DNA of 64,000 nt from Fistularia commersonii (lineage: Eukaryota > Chordata > Actinopteri > Syngnathiformes > Fistulariidae): NCBI GenBank assembly GCA_037954325.1, contig JBBMNZ010000030.1:1364501-1428500 (forward strand). Reading direction: 5' to 3'. This document shows positions 54,636 through 64,000 of this stretch, piece after piece (position 1 is the stretch's first letter; each line of letters opens with the position of its first letter). The notes beneath the pieces were generated by a model. That model worked only from the letters and a program-made list of their open reading frames with translations, had not been told where the DNA came from and searched no databases. A program made the position numbers and the translations under genes.

Positions 54636-54710
54636 GATGCCGCACGGTGGTGCAGAGGTTAGCGCAGCGACAAGGTCTCTGGTTGGATTCTGGTTGGATG
54701 GAGGGGGGGG
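54636..54710 (+). repeat. tRNA-derived SINE fragment
   Basis: GCCGCACGGTGGTGCAGAGG TTAGCGCAGCGACAAGGTCT CTGGTTGGATTCTGG matches the A-box-like (GTGGTGCAG-GGTTAGCGC) and B-box-like (GGTTGGATTCT) head of fish SINEs. The body is missing; a G run follows. Confidence 0.65.
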
Positions 54711-56285
54711 CTTTTCTTCTCTGTGTTTTCAGTACATTTTCTCTTTCCCGGAAAAAAATTTGCACATTTTCTTTCAGTATTTGTCATCAATAAATGGTGC
54801 ACTTCCCCCATGTGGATATCATTCTTAGCTATTGCTCGGGTTCATGTACCTCAGGCTGCAGGCGGCTGGTGCAGCGACAGATAAACAGCGACAACAAGGG
54901 AACACATATGACTGACAGTTCATAACAACTAATTGCAAAGTAGTTCATGCGGCTCGACGTTCAGATAAACAGCAGCACCTGCTGGCCGTTCAGATAAATA
55001 AAGGTTTATGCTGAGTTTTCCATGCTATTCCTCTCTCTAAGTGGTTTTAATGAAGATAACATCAACTCTTTCAGTGGATTTCCAGTGCCTTGTCCTCCTG
55101 AATCACCCTGATGATAATTAGACTCCATCCTTGAAGCGGTAGAATAATGTCTCTCATATTTTCTTCCCTGCGTCAACTTCCTGTCAGCTGCAGAATTTAG
55201 GAGCCTACAAATCACCGGCGACTTGTGCTTCACTGATGCCAGGTGTCAGTTCAACTGCCTGAGCTGTGCACATCTTGTTTTTCTTTAATTGATTTTCTTT
55301 TGTACATTTCTTGATGCAACATCCGTTAAATAATTGCTTGTAGGTTTTATCTAATGTCTTGCAAAAGTACATTTTCCTATAATATAGAAAATACTTGCTG
55401 AGAAAATAGCGCTTAGTAAACTGGAAAAGGTACATTTCGTGTCTCACTTTGCCTGGGAGGAAAACATTATCAATGTTAGATCTAAATTAGCAGTCTATCC
55501 ACGACATCCTCAACGAATTAGACTGATTAGTTAATTTATAGGTGCTTTAAATCAACTTCCTGTCAGCTGTCCTCCCTTCCTCTCCTCTCCTGTTCTGCTT
55601 CTGCTCGGCTCACTGGGGATCTTATTTCAGAAGGATCATGCGGTTTCACTTTAAACGATATAATATAATAATATGATGGGACAATAAAACCACCATAAGG
55701 TTCACAATATTAGGCTTATAATGATGTAGGATCTTATCCTGCCCTGTCAGTCAAATACAAGGGCTTTTTGATCTGTTAATAAAGATAAAAAAAGTTCCTG
55801 CTAAAGTTTTGCTCATACAATACCAATCAATATCGTGATTATATACAAGATATCTAAGGACGTGAAGAAAAAAAAATCATTTTCTTGTATATATTCTTGT
55901 CCTGCTAAACATCACGTTGTGATATGACATCATGCAGAAGTGCATTCAGACTACGAAGGAAAAAAAATTGTGTTTGAAAAGTTTCAGTCTATTTTATCTC
56001 TCAAAGGTTTTGAAAGTGAATGTTCCGGTTATAACAAGATTTTATGGAATAGTTAAGGAAGGGCACCATTATGGTCAACGTTCTTATATCAGCTGATCAA
56101 TTTAGAGATTTGAAAGTAAATTATTCCTGATCCATTTCTTGATTTCATTCTCATTTCTGCCAATTTCCTTGATACTTCAATGTTTTTTTTGTTTTTGTTT
56201 TTTTTTTGCTAATTTCATTGTCTTTCCTCCGCTTATTTGAAGGCGGCATTTTCCCACGATCGAGAAAATAATTAGGCATTTCGTT
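54711..56285. other. intergenic gtf2h4-polr1h, no gene recognised
   Basis: AT-rich DNA without similarity I can name. Short frames on both strands only. The repeated phrase CAACTTCCTGTCAGCTG (55176-55192 and 55554-55570) is a short direct repeat about 378 bp apart. Confidence 0.4.
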
Positions 56286-56294
56286 GAGTTTTTT

Positions 56295-56300
56295 TTTATT
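56295..56300 (-). terminator. polr1h: poly(A) signal of polr1h
   Basis: TTTATT on plus is AATAAA on minus, about 185 bp downstream of the stop codon at 56485-56483. Confidence 0.65.
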
Positions 56301-56482
56301 AATTATTATCAATAAACGAGCATAAAAAGCAAAGAAATGCCCTGGATTTCCATGAAGCCGTGACACATATCAGGATAGAAACAATAACATTCTGTACAAC
56401 AACTTGTGAAAAAAGCAGAATATCCACAAAACTCTGCCTCCTTGCGGAGACACATCCCACCGTCCGTGAGGAGAAGCCGCTC

Positions 56483-56507
56483 TCACGAGTCTTCCTTCTC
56501 CTGATAC
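56483..56507 (-). CDS. polr1h: polr1h terminal coding exon 4 (residues 111-118)
   Basis: 25 bp after TTTCAG. Completes Arg111, then YQEKEDS and TGA. The C-terminal QEKEDS is invariant in vertebrate ZNRD1. Confidence 0.95.
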
Positions 56508-59036
56508 CTGAAACACAAAAACGACTCATCAGCAGACGAGCAAAACCGAAACGTACGGCGAAACACGGGCGAGAAGGAACGTCACCTGCAGTGAATGCAG
56601 GTGAAGAAAACCGTCTGTCCTTCATCTGCAGATCTCATCTGTCTGGTGTAGTAGACCATCCCCTCCTTGTTGCAGCGAGAGCAGCGCCTGTCGATCTGCG
56701 ACACAACGTGATTAACGCGAGAGGAGCGGCGGCGGCGGCGGCGGCGAGCGGTCGGCGACCCGAGCGGCGTCTCACCACGGGACCCTTCAGCTCCGAAGTG
56801 TCGATTTCGTCCAGGGTCAGAGCAGACTGCTGGGCTGGGTTAAATACCACTGTGGAGCGGATCTCCTTCCCGCAGAACTCTACACAATAACACACACACA
56901 CACACTCCGACATCAGCAAAATGTGTGACTCACACTGCCAAGATGACAATGATTTTTTTTTTTTTTTTAAATCAAAATATGCTAAATGAAATTTCACCAG
57001 CGTTTTTGCTTGTCGGTACCAAAATACACAAATAGTTAATTGAAAAAGTGTTTGAAATGATTTATTTATTACTTCCAACTCTTCAAAATAACTAATCGCT
57101 GAGAAATACAAGAAGTCACAGAGGAAAATTCTGAAATAACCTAGAAATCAGAAAAAAAAGAAAGAAACTTTTGAAATGGCAGAAAATAATGTCATCTAAG
57201 ATCATTGGACTTATGAATGAATCAAGGAGGAAAAACATTTTGCAAAGAGGCCCATATTTGGTGAGCTGAGAATGTGTTAGAACGTGTCGACCGTTCAGCC
57301 CGACATTCTGCGAACCAGTAACATTAAATGCAAATCGACTATTTCGAGCAGCTTCAAGTTGTTTCAATTTTTTGTTCGCTCCCAGTTAGCTTGTTGTAGT
57401 TAGCATGTTTCATCTGCCTTTGCCGCTTGACGTTGAAGTCCTTTAAAACACCCGCAGTTGTTTTGTATTTCGGTAAAAAAAAAAAAAAATCCAATTTCCA
57501 CTTCGATTTTTTTTTTCTAAGTTACAGATGTCATTTTTTAAACGGGCTGGAAAGGATCACACAATGACCTTTGACCTTTGTGACAAGGGTCACGGCGAGG
57601 GCGGCCGCAGGTCTACAGCCATCTTCTGGTGAAATATAAAGAAGCTAATTGCACACTGTTTCATACTGTGGTCAACAGTCGTGGCGGCTGGATATTATTG
57701 ATTTTACGACAGAGGTTGCGGGCCGGTGGAATTTTGAGCAGGGGCTGCATTTGGCCCGCGAGCCGGACTTTGGACATGCAAGTTAAATAATTTAATCTGA
57801 AAAAAGTTTTCCCTGTCGTTCTGTCAAAAAGACAAGATAAACTTTATTGATTCCCATAGGGGAAATTCTTTTGTCACAGCAGCATAAAAGTTAGAGTTTC
57901 AATAAATATGAATAGAGAGACAATTAGAAGATAGCAAAAGACAATCACAAATAAACAGCAGAAAACAACAACAACATTAAGGATAAGAATGGACAACAGA
58001 ATATTCTTCTTTCGGCTTTTCCCTTCAGGTGTCGCCACAGCGAGTCCACTTTCTCCATCTAACCCTATTCTCTGGATCCTCCTCTCTCACACCAACTACC
58101 TTCATATCCTCTCTCACTACGTCCATAAACCTTCTCTTTGGTCTTCCTCCAGACCTCTTGCCTGGCAGCTCCAATTCCAGCATCCGTCTACCAATATATT
58201 CTCTATCCCTCCTCTGTCCATGACCCAACCATCTCCGTCTGGCTTCTCTGACCTTCTCTCCAAAACATCTAACATGTGCTGTTCCTCTGATAGACTCATT
58301 CCTGATCCTCTCCATCCTGGTCACTCCCAAAGAGAACCTCAACATCTTCATCTCTGCAACCTCTAGTTCTGCCTGCTGTCTTTTGGTCATTGGAACAGTT
58401 TCTAGTCCAAACATCATCGCTGGTCTCACCACTGACTTGTACACCTTTCCTTTTATTCTGGCTGATGTTCTTCTATCTCTTGGTACCCCTGACACTTTTC
58501 TCCACCCATTCCAACCTGCTTGGACCGTCTCTTCACCTCTTCTCCACACTCTCCTACGCTCTGGACTGTTGACCCCAAGTACCTGAAATCCTCCAGCTTC
58601 TTGATCTCCACTCCCTGTAGCCTCACCGTTCCACTCGAGTTCCTCTCATTCACACACATATATTCTGTCTTGCTGCGACTAACTTTCAAGAATGGACAAC
58701 AGAATGGGGAAAAAAAACCAGCAAGGGTGAAAATAGACAAACCAAAACGACAACAAGGATAAGAACATAAACAGTGACAGTACTAATGACAAAAATAAAG
58801 CAAAAATAAGTAGGATGCGAATAGGCTGAGACCAACAAGGATAAAAATAGGCAACGGATAGATTGATCCAGTTGACGGATGGACGGATGAAGGATGTTGT
58901 TCTGCAGACAGCAGATACCTGACACAGGGATGACGAAGCTGCAGCGAGGGCAGCGGACTGTGTCCGGCAGGCCTGGGAGAGGAAGGACGCTGCCACATTC
59001 TGGGCAGAAATTCTGGTCACCAGAAAAACAGGACAT
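56483..59036 (-). CDS. polr1h: POLR1H (ZNRD1/RPA12), RNA polymerase I subunit (4 coding exons)
   Basis: The small Pol I subunit of the nucleolus. Its N-terminal zinc ribbon docks on the enzyme and its C-terminal TFIIS-like ribbon supports RNA cleavage during backtracking (known for RPA12). Exons in transcript order: 59036-58919, 56879-56776, 56695-56586, 56507-56483. They sum to 357 nt, 118 aa (human 126). Visible are Cys11-x2-Cys14 and Cys29-x2-Cys32 of the first ribbon, Cys79-x2-Cys82 and Cys107-x2-Cys110 of the second, and the acidic loop RSADEGQT (Asp98, Glu99). A CTGCAG acceptor two bases before the ATG suggests a non-coding first exon upstream. The 2-kb first coding intron holds a LINE insertion. 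Confidence 0.96.
56586..56695 (-). CDS. polr1h: polr1h coding exon 3 (residues 75-110)
   Basis: Between GTCGCAG and GTGACG. Encodes IDRRCSRCNKEGMVYYTRQM then RSADEGQTVFFTCIHC, containing the catalytic acidic loop and all four cysteines of the C-terminal ribbon. Confidence 0.96.
56776..56879 (-). CDS. polr1h: polr1h coding exon 2 (residues 40-74)
   Basis: Between TGTGTAG and GTGAGA. Encodes EFCGKEIRSTVVFNPAQQSA then LTLDEIDTSELKGPV, the linker between the two ribbons. Confidence 0.94.
57700..57790 (-). mobile_element. hAT-like terminal fragment in polr1h intron 1
   Basis: GCGGGCCGGTGGAATTTTGA, GCAGGGGCTGCATTTGGCCC GCGAGCCGGACTTTGGACAT G resembles, in inverse orientation, the left end of the element at 47931 (CATGTCCAAAGTCTGG... 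GTGGCCCG). Confidence 0.55.
57828..58865 (-). repeat. older LINE-tail-like repeat, split by an RTE-like insertion
   Basis: Left part 57828-58002 (AAGATAAACTTTATTGATTC CCATAGGGGAAATTC, AATAAATATGAATAGAGAGA, AACAACAACAACATTAAGGA) and right part 58688-58865 (CAAGGATAAGAACATAAACA, CAACAAGGATAAAAATAGGC) look like one repeat, interrupted by the insertion at 58003-58687. Related pieces are at 43120-43260. Confidence 0.65.
58003..58687 (-). mobile_element. 5'-truncated RTE-like LINE with 18-bp target-site duplication
   Basis: AAGAATGGACAACAGAAT occurs perfectly at 57985-58002 and 58688-58705, directly flanking the insert. On minus the insert begins inside the reverse transcriptase (SRSKTEYMCVNER) and passes one frameshift. 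It then stays open for 174 codons: VYKSVVRPAMMFGLETVPMT, MLRFSLGVTRMERIRNES, GRPKRRFMDVVREDMKVVG, CGDT. It ends GAAGGGAAAAGCCGAAAGAA. This is the best-preserved copy in the window and comparatively young. Confidence 0.88.
58919..59036 (-). CDS. polr1h: polr1h coding exon 1 (residues 1-39)
   Basis: ATG at 59036-59034, encoding MSCFSGDQNFCPECGSVLPL then PGLPDTVRCPRCSFVIPVS, with donor TCAG|GTATCT. All four zinc-binding cysteines of the N-terminal ribbon are here. The frame extends upstream into non-homologous residues past a likely acceptor (CTCTGCAG|GG), so this ATG is preferred. Confidence 0.94.
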
Positions 59037-59699
59037 CCCTGCAGAGACAGAGGCGAATTGCTTCGTCATCAATTCCAAGACAAAGTTTCGATTACTTTAA
59101 AAAGAAGAGAGCTTTTCCTATAATTTCACACGGCAGCGCTCGTTTCCTTTCGTTTGTAAAGCATGTGGAAGATGTTTTTCCTCATCGGATACAAAATATT
59201 TCCATTGTGAATAAATGTCAGTGTTTACCTTGACGTAAATACAAGCTGATTTTGGGTAAAATGCCTTCATAACGCACAGCAACCAAACATAAATGTCTTT
59301 TTCAGGGTTTCGTGTGTACCAGACTCTGCTTGGAACCAAAACTTCATAAAACTGGTCTTAAAATCTGAACCCAATAACTTGAAGATACCAAAGTGCAGGG
59401 TTCTTAACCCATGCGCTGTAACCCAAATACAGAAAAATACTAGATTTAACACTTTCTTTTCAGAAGATCAGCTTTGTCCTGCTGTTGTTCTGCAGAACAT
59501 CAGCAAGCAGATCTTCTGCCGCTCCTCTGAGAGGAGGAAGATCTGCCCACACGTGTGTTAGTTACTGTGACACACCAGTAACAGTTGACAACACCGTTTG
59601 GAAATTAAACATTTTTCCTGTTTTTTAATTAAAATGATATATTTCTTCAAGGGGTTGGCGACAAACAAAACAAAGCAGACGATATAAAGCAGTGAATTA

Positions 59700-60010
59700 G
59701 CTGCCGTTAGCTACCAGACACGTTAGCTAGCTAGCAGTTTTTAGCATGCAGCCACGGGACCCGGTCAGAACTTTGTACTGTGACTTCCAGAGTTCCTTCG
59801 GGCTAAAAAAATCCAGAAGGGTTTTTCGGACGACGACGGATCCCCACCTGTTCGCTGTGAACGTCCCGTTTCGGCGGACAAACGGAAATTTTTCTAGACG
59901 AACTTCCCGAGCGGGCGCCGGTAGATCGGCTCAGGCAGATCCACGGCCACCTAAACGGAAGCCGGGGTCCTTCGGCTGCTTCGGTGACGTCACCACCCAT
60001 GTGACCTCAG
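59700..60010. promoter_or_regulatory. polr1h: candidate polr1h promoter with a perfect CRE
   Basis: TGACGTCA at 59985-59992 (palindromic CRE) lies in a CpG-rich block 59740-60010, along with ACGGAAGC (ETS-like) at 59954-59961. The start codon of polr1h is about 950 bp away, past a likely 5' UTR intron. A plus frame 59746-60042 starting with ATG could reflect a divergent transcript but has no recognisable homology. Confidence 0.4.
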
Positions 60011-61573
60011 CGCTCAGAATCAAAACAAACATGTCTGACTGATGAGGTTCCTCATGCAGATCAGGTCTGGACCACCTTTGTCTGAGATGATCTGCAGAAG
60101 CCCTTCGGTGTCCCCCAGGAGCGAGGACGTGTGCGAATATTAATAGTTGAAGAATAGCATATCCCCACTTGCACAGAATATGCAAAATGAACAAAGACTA
60201 TGCACAATATATACACTAGAATACAAAATACGGTATTGTACTGTAAACAGAAATGCCTTGTGCAGGGAATGAGGAAATGGTATTTGCACTGCGGGTGAAC
60301 AGTGAACATGATGTGGGTAGTAAAATGGTCATAGGTGAGGTGTGGTGGAGAATATATACATACAAAATAAATATAAATATTGCACAGAAAGTGGCGGATG
60401 AGGTAGTGGGGTCGTGCAAAAATACCTTTTTTTATACCAGCGGTGCTGACACTTACATGGCAACAACCCACGTGATACAATAACACTTCAACATTCATAA
60501 AAGAAATGAGTCGCCGTTCTAAATTTTTCAGTTGTATAAGAATCGAGAGGCCGAGGCTTCGGGAGAAGAGATGAAGTTACTACCTGCAGATGTTTAATAT
60601 CCCTTCTTGACCATCATATGTACAAAAAACATCTGTCCCTGACTGTGCGTGTGTGTCTGTGCTGGTGCGCTTGAAAACTCTTTACATAATTGTCAGTTTC
60701 CTATTTTACTTTTGATGATTATTGACGATGCATGTTTCTTTGTGTAGGATCAGATTATGAACGGCTTCCTGGTCCAATTAGTTAGATCTTGATTTGATTG
60801 ACATATAATGAGATTATAAACCAGTCCCTTTGGTTGAGACAAAAAGTATTAACGTTGACTTGAGAGTGCTTACGCGGTGGATCGGCTCGGATGTTTCCCA
60901 GACGTTTACAAGCCTCTGTCTCTGGACGAGAAATCTGCCGTGTTTATGAAACAGGAAGAGGAGCAGGAATCCAACAGGACGGCTGAGAGGAAGCTGGCAG
61001 ATGAGACACGCTTTTCCGCTGCTGAACTTTCATTTCACTTTTATTGAGCGAAGTGCATTTAATTTTCAACTGCATCTCCTACTCCATAATTTTGAAAAAA
61101 ATAAGATGAAAAAAAAAAAAAAAAAAATCGAGGTCAATTTATTTTGTCTTTGGGATCATAAGGCTGTTTCTGTCCTTCACTGTGTCAGTATCAGCAGATG
61201 ATGGCGTAGTTATTGCTGCCGATAATGTCAGGGTTCACCCTGGACCGCTCCATCACAGGGCCACATGTAGAGACATAACACCATTCACCATCTGAGCTAC
61301 ATGTCTGGACAATTTACAGTCTCCACACAAAAAGCCCCCCAGTGGGAATCCAAGCAGGGACCTTCTTGCTGTGAGGTGGAAGTGTTCGCCACCGTGTCGC
61401 CGAGGTTTCATCTTATAATCCCTCTTACAAGTTTGTTTGTTCTGATCATTTTGATTTTCCCTCAATCGCCAATTTCCTTCCGTCACGCGGGTGTTTCTGA
61501 TTGGGCGCCACCGGGAGGCGAGCCAAGAAAAGAGGTACTCCTTCAGCAAGTGAGCAAATATCAAAATAGTTGA
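60011..61573. other. intergenic AT-rich DNA with short repeats
   Basis: 60140-60420 is AT-rich interspersed repeat-like DNA (TATGCACAATATATACACTA, GGGAATGAGGAAATGGTATT TGCAC). A poly-A run is at 61111-61127. 61230-61400 is the inverted relative of the 7320-7400 repeat (CATCACAGGGCCACATGTAG ... CTCCACACAAAAAGCCCCCC AGTGGGAATCC). No gene. Confidence 0.45.
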
Positions 61574-63941
61574 TTTTTATTTGTCACGTATTAAAGTTAT
61601 AAACACATCAGGCAGTGGTTTCACATCACCGTACAGAGAATCTCCTGAAGCCAAATACAGTACAGTGATAATCCTTCTGGCTTCACGATCAATCGGACAA
61701 TCATTGGTTTTTCAACAAACCCAAGCGACCAAAGCAGTCGGGATGGTCTGGAGGTCATGCTTGCGTCGGGCCCGGCAAAGCAAACACTGTAAATATCACT
61801 TCAAAAATGCACACCACTGTTTCATCCTCGTCTCCACAAAAAAATCGACGACACAACTCTCGGGTGCCGCGAGCGGGTTCTTGCGAAACGGAGCGTCGGC
61901 GGGTGGAGATTTTTCTTTTTCCAAAAGAAAACGATTCAAAAGAAAGAAAGGCGATGAGATGGAGTCGGCCTCGGCCTCCAGACTAAATGATTATCTCGCA
62001 CCTGATGTGTCGGCAGCCGTAAAACATCGGCTCGATTCTAAATACTTGTTTTTCTCCTGTTGGGACGACGTTCTCCTTCCAAGTTTTCCGACCACGTTTT
62101 CCCGTCGTACGCCTCGGCCATCGCAACTTCTGCTCACCGTTACGCAATCTAGCTCAACATCTTCAGGTGATTATTTCAAGATTAATTCAAAATTAATATC
62201 ATTTGTTACTTTTCTGATATTTTTTACAGAGTACATGTGAAACTGGCCATCGCCGAGCCCCGTGAGATCGGGGGCGAGACACACCGGTTTTATCCATTTC
62301 TAATGGATTTTACTCGAACGGGGAGCGAAGCAAAGAAAAATATGCTTTTTAAAAGCTTACGGTCTCAAAAACTGCACCTGTCAGGGAGCGGCGAGGATCC
62401 GGGGCCTTCCGCCGGCTGCACAGTAGCGACGGTTCTCTTCCCGTTTGGGGAAAACAGCTAAAGAGAACTCGGGAGGAGCGAAACCTGGCGGTCACCTCCG
62501 CTTTGGTTCATCATGGACGTACGAGCCAGTGGCCGATATCAAGCTCCAGATCTCATTTTTTGTTTAACAATGATGCAACGTGAGGTTTTGGACCATCTAA
62601 GAAGTAGAAAGCGGATACTCAGCGTGGAAGGACGCGGCCACACCAACCTGCCGAACGACGCTGCAATGGAACGGCCTTTGCATACGAGACACGGATATTT
62701 TATTAGTATCCATTTTGAAAAATGTCTGGCTTTGGTCAGCGATGGAAACGCGGCCCATCGCTCCGCCGAGGGTTAATCGCCGGCTCCGTCTTCCGTCGAC
62801 GGCGACGGAAAACAGCCCGGGAACCTCCCGCCTCCGTCCGCAACTTTGCCACCTAAAGCCGCTGAATTTCGATCCGCGTTGTCTCTGGTTTTACGCGCTC
62901 CGGTCGTCCAGCTTGGAACCGGCCTTCTGCACGATGAGGGACCTGGCAGGTCCACAACTAACCACCAAGTTAACCCAAATCTTACAAAACGCCTGCGCAC
63001 AGATTGTGGCCGAGCGGCTTCGAAAAGCTTTTCGTTTGTTTATTCCTCTCTGATATGAAAAAGGGGTGGAGACTTTAAACCTACTGGGATGATATAAAGT
63101 CCTGGCGCAGGGGCTCCAGACGGGCGTCAAATCAAATCGAATGTGTCGGATGTGCACGAGCCCGAGACGGAGGCGGGGGAACAAACTCCCCGACGACGCT
63201 TCCTGCGAATTCTTTTGTTTCACAGGCACGAAAACCGTGGCTGATGATGAGGAATACTGTTAAAAATTAAAGACGAGATCAACTGAAAGGGTATTTTAAG
63301 CACCGTTCCTCAAAAGCAGAACTACAACCGGTGCATCCTTTGGGGGGAAAAAAACATAAAATAATCATTTTAGCCACTGAGCCACATCTCCGACACGGGT
63401 TCTGGTGAAGTTTAACTCGGGATATTTCGACCGCGGTCGTGGTTTACGTAACGGCGCGTTCCCCTTTTGTTCTGGTTTCACTCGGTGGGTTGGAGAAGTT
63501 GTGAGAAGGTCACGGAGGAAGCAGAAGAAACCTTCCTCCGACAGTCACGGCGACACCCGCCGCGTGTCGACCGGCTTTCAACCCTTCTCTCGTTTCACGA
63601 CGACACGGCGGGCGCATCACCACCGACACCGAAACGTGACGCTTCCTGTCGACGACCAAACGCTATGTACAGCTGTTGCAAATGTCTGGATGCCATCTCA
63701 CAGTCGGCCAGATATTCAAAAGATTAAAAAAAAAACAACCGAAACCGAGAAATAAAAAGAAAAAAAAAAAAAAAGACACCAAACCAAATTGGCCCGGAAA
63801 GCAAGGCACGCTGCCACGATCTGTGTTCACGGTTTCCTTCCTTTCCACTCCGACCCCGAACCGGCGCCTTCATTTAAACGCTTCTTCACGCGCCGGCGCT
63901 CAGAAATCCGGCGTTTCCTCCGAACGGACCCCCGGAGCGCC
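61574..63941 (-). other. probable long 3' UTR of the minus-strand gene at the right edge
   Basis: Largely repeat-free sequence between a minus-strand AATAAA (TTTATT at about 61576-61581) and the putative stop at 63944-63942. It contains only short unrelated frames on both strands. If the terminal exon call is right, this is its 3' UTR. Confidence 0.35.
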
Positions 63942-64000
63942 TCAGCTCCAGCTGGTGTCGTAGCGCGTCCAGCCCTCCGGCGGAGCCAAGAACACCCTGC
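63942..64000 (-). CDS. possible C-terminal coding exon of an unidentified gene (partial)
   Basis: The minus frame runs in from the window edge as RVFLAPPEGWTRYDTSWS followed by TGA at 63944-63942. The composition (aromatic and acidic residues, typical codons) looks like a real C-terminus, and the sequence 3' of it is UTR-like. I do not recognise the protein. Only 18 residues are visible, so chance cannot be excluded. Confidence 0.35.
   Translation of the reverse strand, partial: RVFLAPPEGWTRYDTSWS

Noticed and set aside
54636..54710. tRNA gene
   Set aside because: Has SINE-type A/B-box similarity but lacks a foldable anticodon arm and acceptor pairing. Called a SINE fragment.
59746..60042. 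98-codon plus-strand gene divergent from polr1h
   Set aside because: No homology and more easily explained as CpG-rich promoter or 5' UTR DNA. Mentioned only as something to check.

Overview
The window is nuclear DNA of a ray-finned (most likely percomorph teleost) fish. It carries spliced vertebrate genes with GT/AG introns, many (CA)n/(TG)n microsatellites, and dense remnants of fish-type transposons (RTE-like and L2-like LINEs, hAT, pogo-like TA-flanked MITEs, Ty3/gypsy). I cannot name the species.

Three protein-coding genes can be read exon by exon, all on the minus strand. From right to left: polr1h (znrd1; RNA polymerase I subunit RPA12; 4 coding exons, 56483-59036, 118 aa); gtf2h4 (TFIIH p52; 13 coding exons, 36271-53107, 466 aa); and sh3bp5l (Rab11 exchange-factor family; 6 coding exons, 19346-31112, 474 aa). 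All splice junctions are GT/AG with consistent phases. A short possible terminal coding exon of a fourth minus-strand gene lies at the right edge (63942-64000), followed by what looks like a 2.4-kb 3' UTR.

Region by region: 1-16.1 kb has no recognisable host gene and is a graveyard of transposons (foldback tandem repeat, gypsy pol remnants, hAT copies, two tandem arrays of RTE-like LINE 3' ends, an L2-like reverse-transcriptase tail). 16.1-19.3 kb is the 3' flank or UTR of sh3bp5l. 19.3-31.3 kb is sh3bp5l, whose introns hold nested hAT/pogo elements and a candidate conserved non-coding block near 28.2-28.6 kb. 31.3-34.9 kb is intergenic with a hAT transposase remnant. 34.96-36.12 kb is a 29-bp minisatellite whose unit contains a consensus CCAAT (NF-Y) box, lying just beyond the gtf2h4 poly(A) signal. 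36.2-53.1 kb is gtf2h4, with several TIR elements and a 63/66-bp minisatellite (46.1-47.5 kb) that stays open as a 487-codon frame. 53.1-56.3 kb is promoter and intergenic DNA. 56.3-60 kb is polr1h, whose first coding intron holds an RTE-like insertion with an intact 18-bp target-site duplication.

gtf2h4 and polr1h encode general transcription components (Pol II initiation/DNA repair and Pol I) and their human orthologues both lie in the MHC region of 6p21-22. Human SH3BP5L lies at 1q44, so this linkage is of evolutionary interest. I saw no operon-like, CRISPR or viral system. The most unusual signals are the CCAAT minisatellite, the hairpin-separated LINE-tail arrays, and the reciprocal nesting of the same two DNA transposon families.
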